Shown: piece after piece, positions 47,441-63,620 of the stretch | How the letters are laid out: each line of letters starts with the position of its first letter | Position numbering within the stretch: position 1 is the first letter of the stretch | Source of the DNA: Albula goreensis | Taxonomy: Eukaryota; Chordata; Actinopteri; Albuliformes; Albulidae | Assembly: GCA_022829145.1 (NCBI GenBank) | Contig: CM040746.1 | Span: forward strand, 8,140,684-8,204,683 | Reading direction: 5' to 3' | Length of the DNA: 64,000 bases | Position numbers and translations under genes: made by a program | The notes under the pieces: model-generated | What the model saw: only the letters and a program-made list of their open reading frames with translations | Databases searched by the model: none | Told to the model about the DNA's origin: nothing

Positions 47441-49319
47441 ATTTTCTTGTGTCCATGTATATAAAAAAATTCAAAGGAATCTTTAGTAATATAAAGTCTG
47501 TTTTGATTGAATTGAATACATTTGATTTAGTCCCAGACATGGAGGTCAAATGCCTTCCAAAGTGCACTGGGCCAAAGGGACTGGCCCTCAATTATTACAG
47601 TAAATTCCACATTTGTGGAAAAGTAAAAATCAGGGTTAAAGATTGACTTGTAAAATGATAAAATGATAAAATGATAAAACTGACTGGATGGTACAGTGGC
47701 TCCATGTAAACAGGAGGGAAAATGTAGTGCTACCCCACGGGAAATCTAAATGTGAGAGAGATGCCCACTTGATCCTCAGTCAACAGACATTAGAACCTCA
47801 GGGACTGAATGAGGTCAAATAGCATGATTTCACAGAAGCTCTCACCTTCAAAATAACATAACACCACAATCCTGGGTAAGCCTCCGTGATTTCCTCAAAT
47901 GGCACATAAGTGAGCAGTTGTGCTGGAGAAAGCAGCAATAGACATTTGTTCTCTCCTGTCCATCCCACAATAATGCTGTGTGTGCCAGTTTCAGAAGGCT
48001 GCCAGGCCATTCTCACATCCATGCATTGTGGATTTATCTTATGATGGCCTTCTTTTGCAAATCTTGTTCACCTTTAGTGTTTGCTGCGTATAGTCAAATG
48101 ACTTATGTACAATGTTTGCTTTCAGCGATACAAGGGGATTCATGCCAAAGTAGCTCAGTGCATTTCCATGTTATTGCATTTGTGGCCTTGACAGTTAAAA
48201 AAGCTAAACCCGAGCACTTTAAATTGCTAAAAACATTAGTGGCTATGAATTAAAGCGATAGCAGCAGAGCCGGTATAACGCCATCTTAGAAATAATCATT
48301 AAAACATGGAACTGTCTGTCTCTGTAAAAAAAAACTGTATTATAGGATGGGTGTTTATGCAAATAGATACAGAGGCTCAAACAAAATGTATCTTTTATTT
48401 GCTGACCTATTTTGTCAGTACATTTTAATAATCAAGCAGAATTTTCCTTTTGAGAACTCATAGTCATTGCCTATCCAATAGTATTTTCAGTTCTGAGGTG
48501 CATTGGTGTGATTACAGTATAGTTGTTTTTAATGATCAAAATACTGGCTGCTTTTGCCCTTGCTTGTTTGTTTTTTTGCATTCTCCCCATACAATGCCTG
48601 ATGCTCAAGACTGTAAGCTTCCTAACAGGAGAGCATCAGCCAAATGAACACATAAATAAAGCATCCAATAACATGTCAACCGCAAGGCAGTCCATGTTAA
48701 AATTCCACAAAGTGATTTTGATGGACGTTAATTTATTCGGCTGTTGTGCTCATGATTTTTCATGCCAAACTCAAATCCTCTCTGTTATGGCACAGATTTA
48801 CAAGAGCTGCCATTTATTAGATTACCGAGATTGAAAATGGCATTACTATGGGAACGGAGCAGCGGTAAATATTATCTGATCCATCAGTGATATTAATCGT
48901 GGCAACTGCGTATTGAATGCTGTTTTTGATAACTCTATTTAGGTTCAGATCAAATGAGTTATGAATTAACATGAATTGGCCATGCAGTGGCATAAACAAG
49001 AAAATCTGTATTGGTCTGCTTAGGAAGAATGCCTTCATTTTAGCCACCCAAAAATCAATAATGACAAACAATCCCGATCAATTCCTCCAATTGCCATTCT
49101 TCATATTGGTCTGCATGAATATGTTTTAGTGGAAGGGAAATGAGTGTATTTGGCAATTTAGATCTAAACTGTGTAAGTGTGAATCTATTACCAACTGACA
49201 TGCATCTTGAAAGCCACAGTCGGAACTTGAAAAGCCTGATATCTAGATAGCTGTCCCTTGAAGTCAACTTCATCCTTGTCTTTTCAGAGATCCTTCCTAG
49301 TTATGAGTGAGATGAATTT
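47441..49319. other. intergenic; short 8-bp tandem and candidate conserved piece
   Basis: (AAATGATA)x3 lies at 47,652-47,679. 48,820-49,080 is a complex stretch (ATTATCTGATCCATCAGTG, ATATTAATCGTGGCAAC) that may be conserved. No gene is supported. Confidence 0.35.
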
Positions 49320-50100
49320 AAATATTTCTTATTTTTTCCTCATATGCAAGGTCTGCCGTCTTTGATCTCCACATGTGTTTTTGAATTCAGCCCACAGAAG
49401 GCTTGCTTTAAATAAGCCGGATCTTGTATTCTGACATGATTTCGGAGATGATAGGGGATTTCTGCCTAATTTCTACATATATTTGTATAAATATGCGTAA
49501 AGATGAAGTGCTCTTTGCCTCAGAAGACCTGGTCGCTTTTAATTAAGGGTGGGTGGTTTTTAGAAGCGGATAGGCTGTAAACTTCTCTGTGCTGCTCTGA
49601 CTTGAAAGCAGAGCTGAGTTTATCACAAAGAAAAACCTCAAGAGTATCTGCTCAAAGTTTGAGACATGGATCTAGGACTTCTTTTTTTCTTTTTTGTCTG
49701 GATATATGGATAATGTGATTCAGTTTGACATGATACCATGAGACTCGGTGACATGGCGCGTTCGGCCTTACATCCAATTAAATGCCTCCACTCGTAATGT
49801 CACTTCACCCTTCCACTGACCGTATGATCGGGACATGGGTGGCTGTCAGATTAATGTGAAGAGAAGACCGCCGATGTTAAAGGTAGCCGAGTTCCTCTGA
49901 CCCCCGAGGGGGTCGTATTAAACGGGGTGCATTAATGTATGGATGGGTGCTGCGCTGCAACATCTATAGAACGTTCCATCACCGCCGAAGCAGAGGGGGA
50001 AGGGAAGACAAATTACGCGTTAATCTCTGACAATAAAATAGTGCTCCCTAAGTCTCCTCTCTAACAGCCCTCCGAGTCATTTGTAACCCTCTTCACGTGT
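49320..50100. promoter_or_regulatory. candidate conserved non-coding cluster
   Basis: Includes GGTCGCTTTTAATTAAGGG, ACATGGCGCGTTCGGCC, GACCGTATGATCGGGAC and CCCCCGAGGGGGTCGTATT, followed by AAATTACGCGTTAATCTC. Long high-complexity sequence with TAATTA cores and scattered CpG; no coding pattern. Confidence 0.4.
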
Positions 50101-51224
50101 CTCGCTGTGGTCTATCAGGGTACGATGCAATATCTGAGTCCATTAGCTGTAAAATTATACTACAAAACCTTTGGAACTGTGGTGTGAAGGCATTTTCCAC
50201 CTTCCTACTTGTTCTTTCTCTCCAAAAAAAACAAGCATTCAATGACCCGCCCCTTACTGGGGGAGGGGAGGCATTTAAACAATGAAAATAGGCTATGCAG
50301 CTCAAACGAATTAGGCCACAGAAACAAAAAAAGAAGATAGGCATTCTGGGCTATGTGGATGGACAACCTCTTGGCTGAGATTTAATCAAAACTTGAGCTG
50401 TCTAATCACTAATCAAAGGGCAATCAATGAGTACAAACCATTTGCAAAATGTACATTTCCCTTGGGGTGAAAGCAGCTGCCCCGTGACCATGGCATGGGC
50501 TTCTATTAGTGTTATTAGTGCTTTAGATTTAATTCTGGGCCCGTTTTTCATTAAAGCGATTGATTTTTGGGGTGGGGATGGAGGGAGATTAATGCAGAGA
50601 TCACGTCACCCCCTCATGTTCCAGTCATTCGGACTCGTTAGGCTCTGCAGGTGTCATTTCATTTGGGCTCGAGTCGTCCTTATGCCTGGGGAGGAACTCC
50701 CCCCCCCCCCAGTGCCTAAATGTGCACCTGGTCTTCTAGCAGAGGTTCGATGGAAGGGGGAGGAACGCTAACGAACAGGAAGACCTGGGGACAGATTCCA
50801 GTCAATACCAGTCCCTGCTACATTTCCACTCTCAATTAAAGACCTCCCAGAGGAAAACAAAGTAAGGATGGATAAAAAAATAGTGTTCCCAGGTATATAT
50901 AGGCTAAGCTTCTGGGAAAATTATATGTAATCATCTCTATTATTCCTTCAACACAGTTGGTGTACCAAACATTACTACATTGTCAGTAAGAACAGGTCAA
51001 AAGCATGGTCATGGATATAATACATATAAGATTCTCGATCTGAGGGATCTATTCAACAGTCCAAAACCAACGCTGTTATGATCAAAATAGTTTAATACTT
51101 TGAGTAAATACTGTCTTTTTTATTTCTATATTATTATGTGACATCAGTTTTTCTCACATAGAATGTGACAGTCACATGGCTACAATGGTTAGAATTCCAA
51201 ACTGCTACAAGAGTTTTTCAGGAT
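50101..51224. other. intergenic; candidate conserved piece at about 50,460-50,700
   Basis: No gene. A C run (CCCCCCCCCC at about 50,701-50,710) ends the more complex part. The 114-codon plus frame at 50,427-50,771 shows no family features. Confidence 0.35.
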
Positions 51225-51400
51225 GACACAGGGTGGGACTCAATCAAATATAGCCTTTGTCTCTTTAGGGACATATACGATTCAATCAAAATGGACTTTA
51301 GTCATTTTAAGGTTATTTGTATTGTTTTAGCATGAAAAGAGCCCGTACCAAAGGGCATGTGTGCTTGACACCAGTAAAATTGAAAATAATACATGGAAAG
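51225..51400 (+). repeat. member of small unclassified repeat family
   Basis: GACTCAATCAAATATAGCC, TTTGTCTCTTTAGGGACATA and TTCAATCAAAATGGACTTTA match the 47.3 kb copy block by block, in the same orientation. Confidence 0.5.
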
Positions 51401-51671
51401 TATGTGGTAATGTAAACCATGTGATTGGCTGAGTCTAAGTTATGGTCTTTTTATGACCATGACCATGACATTATTCAGAGTGTCACAATAGCCCTCCCTT
51501 TCAGCTGTAGCAAGGCCCAAAGTTTTAATTATTAAATTCAAAGATTTTTAATTTTTAACTCTGTCACTGGAAATATTTGTCTTGTTTCAAGTTTGGATAA
51601 AATGCCAAGTTCAACCCAGAAACCAAATACCTCTCCCTCACTCCTCTTCTCTCCACTTCTTCCTCTCAGTG

Positions 51672-51682
<11 letters not shown>

Positions 51683-51712
<30 letters not shown>
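51683..51712. repeat. (CA)n microsatellite, 15 units
   Basis: A pure CA run preceded by a short (TC)n. Confidence 0.95.
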
Positions 51713-51713
<1 letters not shown>

Positions 51714-52444
51714 TCTTTTTTAATCTTGTGTGAGGATGAGCCAGCTTGGTGAGAGGACGGTGGAGTGTGTGTGGATGCAGTGTGCTTGAGTGAAGTCCAT
51801 GCTCTAGTTAGAGAATAATCCGGTATGTTTAGGCCCCAGGTGTGTCCACCGCTGGAGGCCACAGTGAGCAAACGTGATTGGGGGATTATTTAACTCCTGT
51901 TAAGTCCGCAAGATATCAAGGAGCAAACTCATTTAAACACAATTTATTTTAAGATCCTCCTGGAATTTAATGTCCAAAGAAGGATTTTCCAGTTGGAGTG
52001 AAAGCAGAAAAAATGGACGAGGTATATTTACAATTTTCAGGAGTTCCTCTAATACATTTTTAATGGACATTCATGGAAAGTACTTTATTTTCAGGGGTAC
52101 CAAGAAATGGAGCAGTTCATTTGCATTATTTTGACCAAATGAATGGATGCTGTAAGTAGTGTTGAGGAAGACAATCCAAGTTAATCCTGACAGTTAACTT
52201 GATTGGATGCACCCACAGAAAAACTAATGGAAGTCCAGATGACCTACTGAAAACCTTACAATTTTGCTATTTTACTCACTTTTCTTTACTTTGCTTACTG
52301 ACAAACTCACAAAAAGCCAGCAATGTTTTGAAGACAACAGATGCTGTTATCTGTAAGCCTACAGAAAGAAAACTAAATTAATGAACAGCGTGAACCAATG
52401 AGTGCATCACTGTTTAATTACTTTGCAAAAAACATATAAAATCA

Positions 52445-52490
<46 letters not shown>

Positions 52491-52491
52491 A
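52445..52491. repeat. compound (TG)n(TA)n microsatellite
   Basis: About ten TG then about thirteen TA units, contiguous. Confidence 0.95.
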
Positions 52492-53056
52492 ATGAAGGTG
52501 TAAACCATGATTAAATGGCATACTCACTATGTATGTTTAGTGTGTAATATATCTTACTTATTTTAAATACATTTTAATCATGTTCACTTACTGAAAATAA
52601 TAAATGTTTTATGTAATTTCTCGGTTACCTGGGTGATTGGTAACCAAGGTAACTTGTACTGCCTGCAGTGCTTGCTCAGAAAGGAGATTTATCTTTGATG
52701 GTGTCTAAAACACTGATTTCCATACAAACACTAAAATTCACGAGGAGAAAAGTTTGGAAACGCTAAGGAAATGTGATTGCTGGTTAATGTACTGAAGTAT
52801 GACCTCACATTTCTGGGTCCTGACTCTGCTTATACGCACTTTCACAACTCTTTATTTCCCTTCAAATTTCTGGACGGCTTTTATGGCTTACTAATTTATG
52901 GGCCTTGATAGAGTGTGGTGGGAAATGACACTGTAAATGAGAAGATAAAGTTTAGCTAGACGCTACATCATTGCAATGAGTGGAAAAAAACAGAACCATT
53001 TTTAAGCACGGTATAATCTGTTGTAAATTGTGAAAATGGTACCAACCCCATTCCTC

Positions 53057-53063
53057 CACACCC

Positions 53064-53137
<74 letters not shown>
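53057..53137. repeat. (CA)n microsatellite, interrupted
   Basis: CA run of about 80 bases with CCCA interruptions at the left and one TA substitution. Confidence 0.95.
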
Positions 53138-53138
<1 letters not shown>

Positions 53139-53689
53139 TCTTAGCCACCGGCATGCTGTGGTTAATTGCAGACCATTTGTAATTTCATTCCCTCCATAGG
53201 ATGTTCCTCAGTACCCAGACTGCTTTGCAGGCAGAGTCAACTGAAGAGTACAGCTCGGACTTGAAGAAGCTTGATTTATGAGAGTGAAGTGTCCCCATTC
53301 ATCATGCTAAACCCAGGTGTGCCCTGCACTGTTGCATATGATGCCCAAACAGAATCTAAAGTCCAGCCATCACTGAGTCCAGACCTCTTATCACACCCAC
53401 AGAACCAGAATGCAAGCATGACAAGAAAAAACGAAAAACACAACAGGATTTTTAGTCAAGTCGTAGTGAGTGAATTATGGCTGGCATATTGGGTCATTTC
53501 AAAGGCTATTTGTCAAGGCTCAATGCCTCATGGTCTCTTTAGATCGTTCCCTCTCCTATTCAATGCATGAAAAGAAATCTTCATTTCCCTGGAGCCCCTC
53601 CCCCCCCACCTCCCCTCACACACAGCGATCCATTAAGTTTCCCCTTCACTGGGCCTACCTGTTGAGCTTCTTTGGTGTGTGCTGTAATT

Positions 53690-53900
53690 GAAAGTATTGC
53701 TGCACCTGTTCACTACAGGCGGCTGAGACGCCGATGACAGCCTGCGTCGCAAACACAATTTCCGAGCTGCCCCACACCGCGGCCTTCACAGAGAGGCTGT
53801 CAAACGTGCGCGGAGGGCAAAGAGAGGCTGTCACCTGGAATATCGCGGTACACAGGGGCTCGGTGGGAAGCTTTGTGACAAAGTGCCGTAACAAACTATC
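53690..53900. promoter_or_regulatory. candidate conserved non-coding element
   Basis: GC-balanced island (CGGCTGAGACGCCGATGAC, TTTCCGAGCTGCCCCACACC, CAAACGTGCGCGGAGGGC). Frames run on both strands without family resemblance. Confidence 0.35.
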
Positions 53901-54899
53901 TCCATTTTCAACACAAAAACCTCAATTTTTGGGTAAGTCTTGTCACCACCATGGGAAGAGGCCAGTCATAACACATGAACATCCGCTCTTCCCTAGTGCA
54001 TTCTGGGAAATGTACACTCTCAGTCCCAGGAAAGCCTTGCAAATTGACAGTTACTTACACAGGATTTAAAAATACATATTGTCAATGCAATGTCATAGAT
54101 AGAGCTCACATACTTTTAACATAGGTATTGCACATTTTTTAGCATTGGTATGAACTTCAGGAGTTAAAAACCCCTTGTTGATTTTCAGACAAGATTACTA
54201 ATGTTTCCATTGACCGTGACATCATTTGGTCTGGGGGTAGGGGGTGGTAGGAAAAACTAATTAGGTGAAGATAAGTTTCTTAATCTGGTGTTAGAGGGGG
54301 TAGTGCAATATCCATTCTAAAATAAAACGCTTGTGTCTTTGTGTTTTCATTATATTGGTTACATCTTCCAACATGATGTGTGAAAAGAATGAAGGATCTG
54401 CTAGGTGTCATTTTGCCTCATGACAAGTAGCTACAAACTTCTGTTCAATGAAAGGCCATTGCGCTGAATTGCATTCTGTAACACTGAGAAAAGAGAAATG
54501 GAAGAGGTTTGACAGCTAAAATGGCATTCAATGTTCCACAAGGGCAAGAAAGCCCAGACTTGGTAATTGAAAATGTGAGGCTAGTTTGATTCTCTGTGAC
54601 ACGGTGTCAGCTCCATTGCTTTCGATACTGTACAGTGTTTCTCAGCGATCACCAGGCCCACACATAATGCAGAGAGTTTGGACATGCGTTTGTAGCGTGC
54701 ATGCAGCACCTATTAAAATCAACCGGATCTCAAGCAGCAAAAGCATATTCAGTAGTTAGATAGGAGTATTTCATTTATGCACTGTTCCAATGCTATGAAT
54801 ATAGGAAAACCCTGTGCAGGAGGACCCTGTGATGTTTACCATTCATTATCCATTTATATATAAATATATATGTATATATTTTTTCCATATCACTCATCA
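53901..54899. other. intergenic, no gene seen
   Basis: Mixed sequence; nothing recognised beyond chance frames. 54,470-54,760 is slightly more complex. Confidence 0.35.
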
Positions 54900-55300
54900 A
54901 GAATTACTAAAGTCCCTTTAATAATATTAATTACCTTGTGGCCCTGGACACTGTGCGTCTTGCATTTTCGTTTCCATGTCAACATTTAAAACTGCGTCCT
55001 TCAACAGGACGTTTAAGTGAAGATATTTACTTGAAGGATGAATGTCCTCTATGCCCGTTTTGTGCGGCACGTTGGTCAGAAATGGATGTGTAGATTTGCT
55101 CACTGTAATTTAGGACCGCGCAAGCTGGATAGTGTTATGTTTTTATCTCCTTGTTCTGCATTGAAATAAATTATTTAGCCGTTATCGGTGTGTTTATGTA
55201 AATTGGGGTTCACTGATGTATTTTGTGCGTTTTATTTGCAAGGGTGTCCTTTCAGGGAAGGGCTTGTCTTAATCGTAGTCTCCTGGTGATGAAAATGAAT
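54900..55300. promoter_or_regulatory. candidate conserved non-coding element
   Basis: ATAATATTAATTACCTTGTGG, TGTGCGGCACGTTGGTCAG and TTAGCCGTTATCGGTG occur in complex sequence between AT-rich stretches. Confidence 0.35.
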
Positions 55301-59279
<3,979 letters not shown>

Positions 59280-59770
59280 TCAGTTCATTCTGAATGCTGC
59301 GTTCTTAATGTGTACATTTTGCATTTGTTGTCAGTGTCAGTGTGTTATTTTGAATGCTCCATGGAGAACGATGTTAGCCGTGCTCCTTTGGGATAGCATA
59401 TTAATACTTTAGCAGGTCGCAGATGGATGAGGCCATCCGGTGTGTGTGTTTTTTTTTTTTTTTTTTTGCATTGTGATAACCTGGGCTGCGGCGGGCTCAG
59501 GAGAAAAAAGTAAATGTTTGTAATTGACAGCTTAGAGACTCCATGGTTCTCTCAGGGGAGGGGAAGGGGAGTGGAGGGTAGGGTGGTGCATTCTGGGAAG
59601 CAAGGAAGACAGCATGACAGACGGACACTGCCGTGCGGCAAACTCACTGCATTTTGAATCTGAATCCTCCCGGGAGGTGCCACCGAGTTCATTTACAATG
59701 TGTGTGTACAGTTTGTCTTTTACTTTACGTCCCCTGATGCCTATAAAATGAAGACTGGCCAACCAAGATG
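59280..59770. promoter_or_regulatory. candidate conserved non-coding element with T run
   Basis: GATGTTAGCCGTGCTCC, GGTCGCAGATGGATGAGGCC and GGCTGCGGCGGGCTCAGG flank a T run at 59,449-59,467. Texture fits a conserved regulatory element. Confidence 0.35.
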
Positions 59771-60539
59771 GATGTACTATTGAAATTTATGTACTTGTCT
59801 TCGAAATTCTGCAATACTGTGTATGTGATTTTATGTTAATGGGTTACATAATGTTTTGCATGTCATGCTAAACATTACCATACCTACATTTTCTGTGTAA
59901 TGTTAAGGATTAGGATTTAAATTTGAAGGAACATTTTATAAGTCTTACAAATATTGTGATGTCATATAAATGTCAAATATGCATTTCCATGGAAGATGAG
60001 TGGTTGTGTACAGGCACAGGTATGCAAAATCTGTGATTTATACTGTTTCATACAATATCATTGAAGACTTTCTCTTCAGTCACTGTGATATTGCTTTCCT
60101 TCCACTGCAAGTCTGACACAAAACGTCATTGAAACCCCCATTTTTTGTCTAGGCCTAGGCTTTTGTGTCCTAAAGTTAAATCTAGATGAAATATCAGTCA
60201 GATTATGGTTCATTATTGACAAAACTACAAGTATTCTTCAGAAATCATAAGTATTTATAGCTGAGAATAATCTCTGGATATTAATCATTTTCACAGAGTT
60301 AATGGACATAATATTAATGTTAATTATGTCATTAAATAAGCCCCGCCTCCCTCCTCATGCACTGTCCCTCCTTCCCATCATCAGGTGTCACATTGTGACC
60401 TCTCGGCCACCAATGAGCCTCTTCCAGCCTTATTGCCAAGAGGTTTTTCCTACATCCTGGCCCTCCCAAGCCTCTTACTGTAAACACTGAAATAAATGCA
60501 CCAACATAACAGCCCTTTTATTATTTATTTTCTCAGCCA
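59771..60539. other. intergenic, AT-rich, no gene seen
   Basis: The C-rich piece at about 60,340-60,480 carries a 62-codon frame with no recognisable features. Confidence 0.35.

Positions 60540-60594
<55 letters not shown>
60540..60594. repeat. (TG)n(AG)n compound microsatellite
   Basis: Ten TG units followed by about seventeen AG units with one interruption. Confidence 0.95.
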
Positions 60595-60595
<1 letters not shown>

Positions 60596-60639
60596 ATTAT
60601 GAAGGGTTCTTTTCTTAAAACAGAGTGGGCATGTCCACC

Positions 60640-61075
60640 TGCAGAGCGTCGGTTATTAGCAGTGTTTTATTTATTACCAGACTGAGAATGAGGCCAGGCA
60701 TAATTGAATGTCTGGAATTTGGTTTATATAAATGCATTTTCCTTTTTTTTTCGAAATGTTCTTACAGAGGCTAATTTTTTTCGACGGTCCTTCCCGCTCT
60801 GGGCTCGGCGTCAGCTCCAAATTAAAGGACGCAAAATGGGATGGATCGGACAGCTGTCGGGGAGCTCCTTCCAGGAAACCTCATCACGGGGCCCTGGCCG
60901 TAATGTGCCACAATGGCCTCTTCATTCGGAGCCCCATCTTGGATGTGCCAGGCAAATAGCCCGTGACAAACGAGAGCTGAGAGCTGGCAGGATAGACGGA
61001 GCTGGCGGGAATCTAACGGCGAGGCATTCTCATACATAAGCAAATAACATCCTTGACAATTCCTATAAGGTCTCG
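60640..61075. promoter_or_regulatory. candidate conserved non-coding element
   Basis: Long balanced stretch: CGGTCCTTCCCGCTCTGGGC, GGATGGATCGGACAGCTGTC, GGGGCCCTGGCCGTAATGTG and ATAGACGGAGCTGGCGGG. Overlapping frames on both strands (111 codons plus, 73 codons minus) argue for composition rather than a gene. Confidence 0.4.
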
Positions 61076-61990
61076 CCGGGGGCCAATCCCCTCACCACCA
61101 ATTCCACAGGCAAACGCCACATATTTCAGCTTTTCATTGTTCCATTTGTTGTTGGTATCAATCAATCAATCAATCAATCAAATCAAATACCTTATTGTCC
61201 CTGATAGGAAATTTGTCTTGCAGCAAGGACTTACCTTAAGAAACAGCTTTAAATATGCCAATATTCAGTGGGCACAAAGAGAGTGTTGAAGTCTCGTGCC
61301 TGCAAATTGATTTATATCCCATGATTACACACATGAACACACTCACACAGAGCTGCTAAAGGTCTAAACCACAGGTTTAGAATGATAAACTCTGTACCCA
61401 GCTGTTCTCTGCTAATACTTCGCACCCTTTCCTGTTGTCATTTGATGACAAAGCTGAATGACACTATGAAATAGAAAATCACATTCATAGACTGTACTGC
61501 TGCTGATACCTAATGTGCAAGTGTCTTACGATAAATTACGAATTTGAAAATCTAAGGACTAAAACGGGTGTACAAATATTGAGCATAATCCACACTATGA
61601 AACAAGTGTGTGTTAAATTCACTTATAAAACCTGAATAAATCATATTGCGGTTTCATTTATTATGTACAAAGCATGTTACTGCACCAAGACATCGATTCC
61701 GTTGTTTGCAAATGTAATAGTGTCTGCTTATTCCTTTCATTAAAAAAATGGACAGTGGGTTTGTTGTCAGTATATTTCTCTGAACGTTGCTCTGAAGATT
61801 ACAGGAATATATATATGTATTCAATATCAGTGAACACTGTAAAACAGGCTCACACAAAGTCAGTTATTAACATTTTATGAACAGATATCCGCTGCGAGGA
61901 ATTAAATTAAATTGAGTCATTTCTTCTTTAATAAAAACAACTGACTTTGCCCAGACACATCAAAACCTAGAGAATTTACATTTCAGGATT
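61076..61990. other. intergenic, with (ATCA)n at 61,158-61,187; no gene seen
   Basis: A short ATCA tandem of about six units leads into AAATCAAATACCTTATTGTC. This might be the end of an unrecognised repeat. Confidence 0.4.
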
Positions 61991-62800
61991 TACAGCCAGC
62001 CATGGTACCCCCAGGGAGAGTCTTAATTTTTGGATCGCGATTTTAATCACAGTCAAGAAATTATATTTATAATGACTGCTTTTATTTGCATTTCCTTAAT
62101 TACATCCTAATTTAATTCCACTTTGTCATCTATGTAACAGCACTCCTGTTTCAATATTGTGCAGATGCAGTCATGTTAAAAAAACAACAAAAAAACATTG
62201 TTTTTCATTCTTAATAGAGAAAGAAACCACAGGAAGTTGTGTTGCAATTAGACGTATCTATATGTTGGCTAGTAATCTCTGTGTACTTCACATAAAAGAC
62301 TGAACCCCCCTCCCCTCCTCCCCCTGAAAGAATATTTTATAGGTCAGAAAGGTCCACTGGGATTTTTACTGCAGAAAAGCTGTTTTCAAAGGCATAAATT
62401 AATTGAGAATTTCTAGGAAGATGACACACCCCACAGGTGCTTCTGCGTTTTTATTTCAAAACCGCCTCAGTCGGATGTTATTTGTGTGCGGCAACAATGT
62501 ATGAAATCATTACATTCCGCATAGCAGTGAGCGTTCTACTGTTTTAACAGAGCACAGCTGCCACTTCAGCTCTCCGCATCCCGCAACATTACAATATTTT
62601 ACATTTTATCAGAACGATTTCGTTCACGTACACTCATACGGTTTTCCTTCCGATTTTGAGAGATTGAAGGTGCTTTTCTCATTGGTTGATAAAAGGGTAT
62701 GACTGATCAGAGAAATATAAAACGCCAGCTGTGAGCAATACATTTTCACAGGTAGCTTCCATTTTACATTTAAGAGTCTACAATAAATAAACAATAAAAA
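61991..62800. promoter_or_regulatory. candidate conserved region with promoter-like motifs
   Basis: CTTTTATTTGCATTTCCTTAA, CATCCTAATTTAATTCC and TGTGTGCGGCAACAATG lie in complex sequence. An inverted CCAAT (ATTGG, 62,681-62,685) lies about 30 bases before TATAAAA (62,716-62,722) on the plus strand. No downstream gene is seen before the Tc1 fragment, so promoter use is speculative. Confidence 0.3.
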
Positions 62801-62949
62801 TACAGAACAGTATGACAATAAATTTCCCTTAAAAACTCAAACATATTCAGAGGGAGAAAGAGAAAGACAAAAGTGTCTCTAGCATAGCTGCTGGGTGTTA
62901 GATAAGCCCAATAGAGCAGCCTTTTCAAACACTAAAAGGGCTATTCAAA

Positions 62950-63620
62950 CACAGCAAGTGTCACAGGTGTATGGAGAATGGCCCACCACCTAAAAAACCA
63001 TGTGATCAGAACACACCACTAATGAAAGTGGCTGGGGGAGGCAGACATGGCGCATGTGCATACAGCAGATAAACTACAGTCAGTCAACAAACAGCTCAGT
63101 ACAACGGTGGATTCAAAAGGAGGCATATCAGAATACGCAACTCGTTCTTACCTCGTCATGGATAGGGTACGGCAACCATCAACCTTATCTGAGGAACACT
63201 CCTGTTAGGGGAAAACATGAAGCTGCCATGAGCTGAGAAGGACAAAATGGTGGACAATGGGGGTATTGGAAAAACATTGCCTGGTCTGATGAACCCCTCT
63301 TCCTGCTGTTTCGTATTGATGGGAGGTCCAGAGTACAGCAGAAACCGCATGTGTTCATGGATCCATCCTGCCGTGTTTCAACAATGCAGGCAGGTGCTGG
63401 GGGGTATAATGGTGTGGAGTGCGTTTCTGTACCACACATTGGGTCACTTGTTAGGAATACAGCAGCTGTTGAGTCCCACAGGATATGGGAACATGGTTAT
63501 TGATCAGGTGTATCCTCTCATGGCAGCAAGGTATCCATCCGCAAATGGGCCTTTTTCAGCGAGATAACGCGTCTCGTCCAGACAGTCTGTGTACAGATAG
63601 TAATGACAGCAAACCATGAC
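62950..63620 (+). mobile_element. Tc1/mariner-like transposase remnant
   Basis: The DNA matches, block by block, a Tc1-like element common in teleosts: AGAATGGCCCACCACC, GGAACACTCCTGTTAGGGG, TTGGAAAAACATTGCCTGGTC, CATGGATCCATCCTGCCGTG and GATAACGCGTCTCG. A translated piece reads WKNIAWSDEPLFLL, around the first Asp-containing motif of the DDE catalytic domain. Stops and frame changes occur throughout the remaining transposase, and the helix-turn-helix start, the last third of the gene and both terminal inverted repeats are not recognisable. It is an inactive old copy. Confidence 0.8.

Larger units (their letters stand above)
51401..53689. other. intergenic with dinucleotide repeats; no gene seen
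   Basis: AT-rich desert. Contains (CA)n at 51,683-51,712, (TG)n(TA)n at 52,445-52,491 and (CA)n at 53,057-53,137. The 99-codon plus frame at 53,271-53,570 is unremarkable. Confidence 0.4.

Noticed and set aside
61158-61187. Possible CRISPR-like or minisatellite repeat
   Set aside because: Simple ATCA tandem with no spacers; this is vertebrate DNA and no array is present anywhere in the window.
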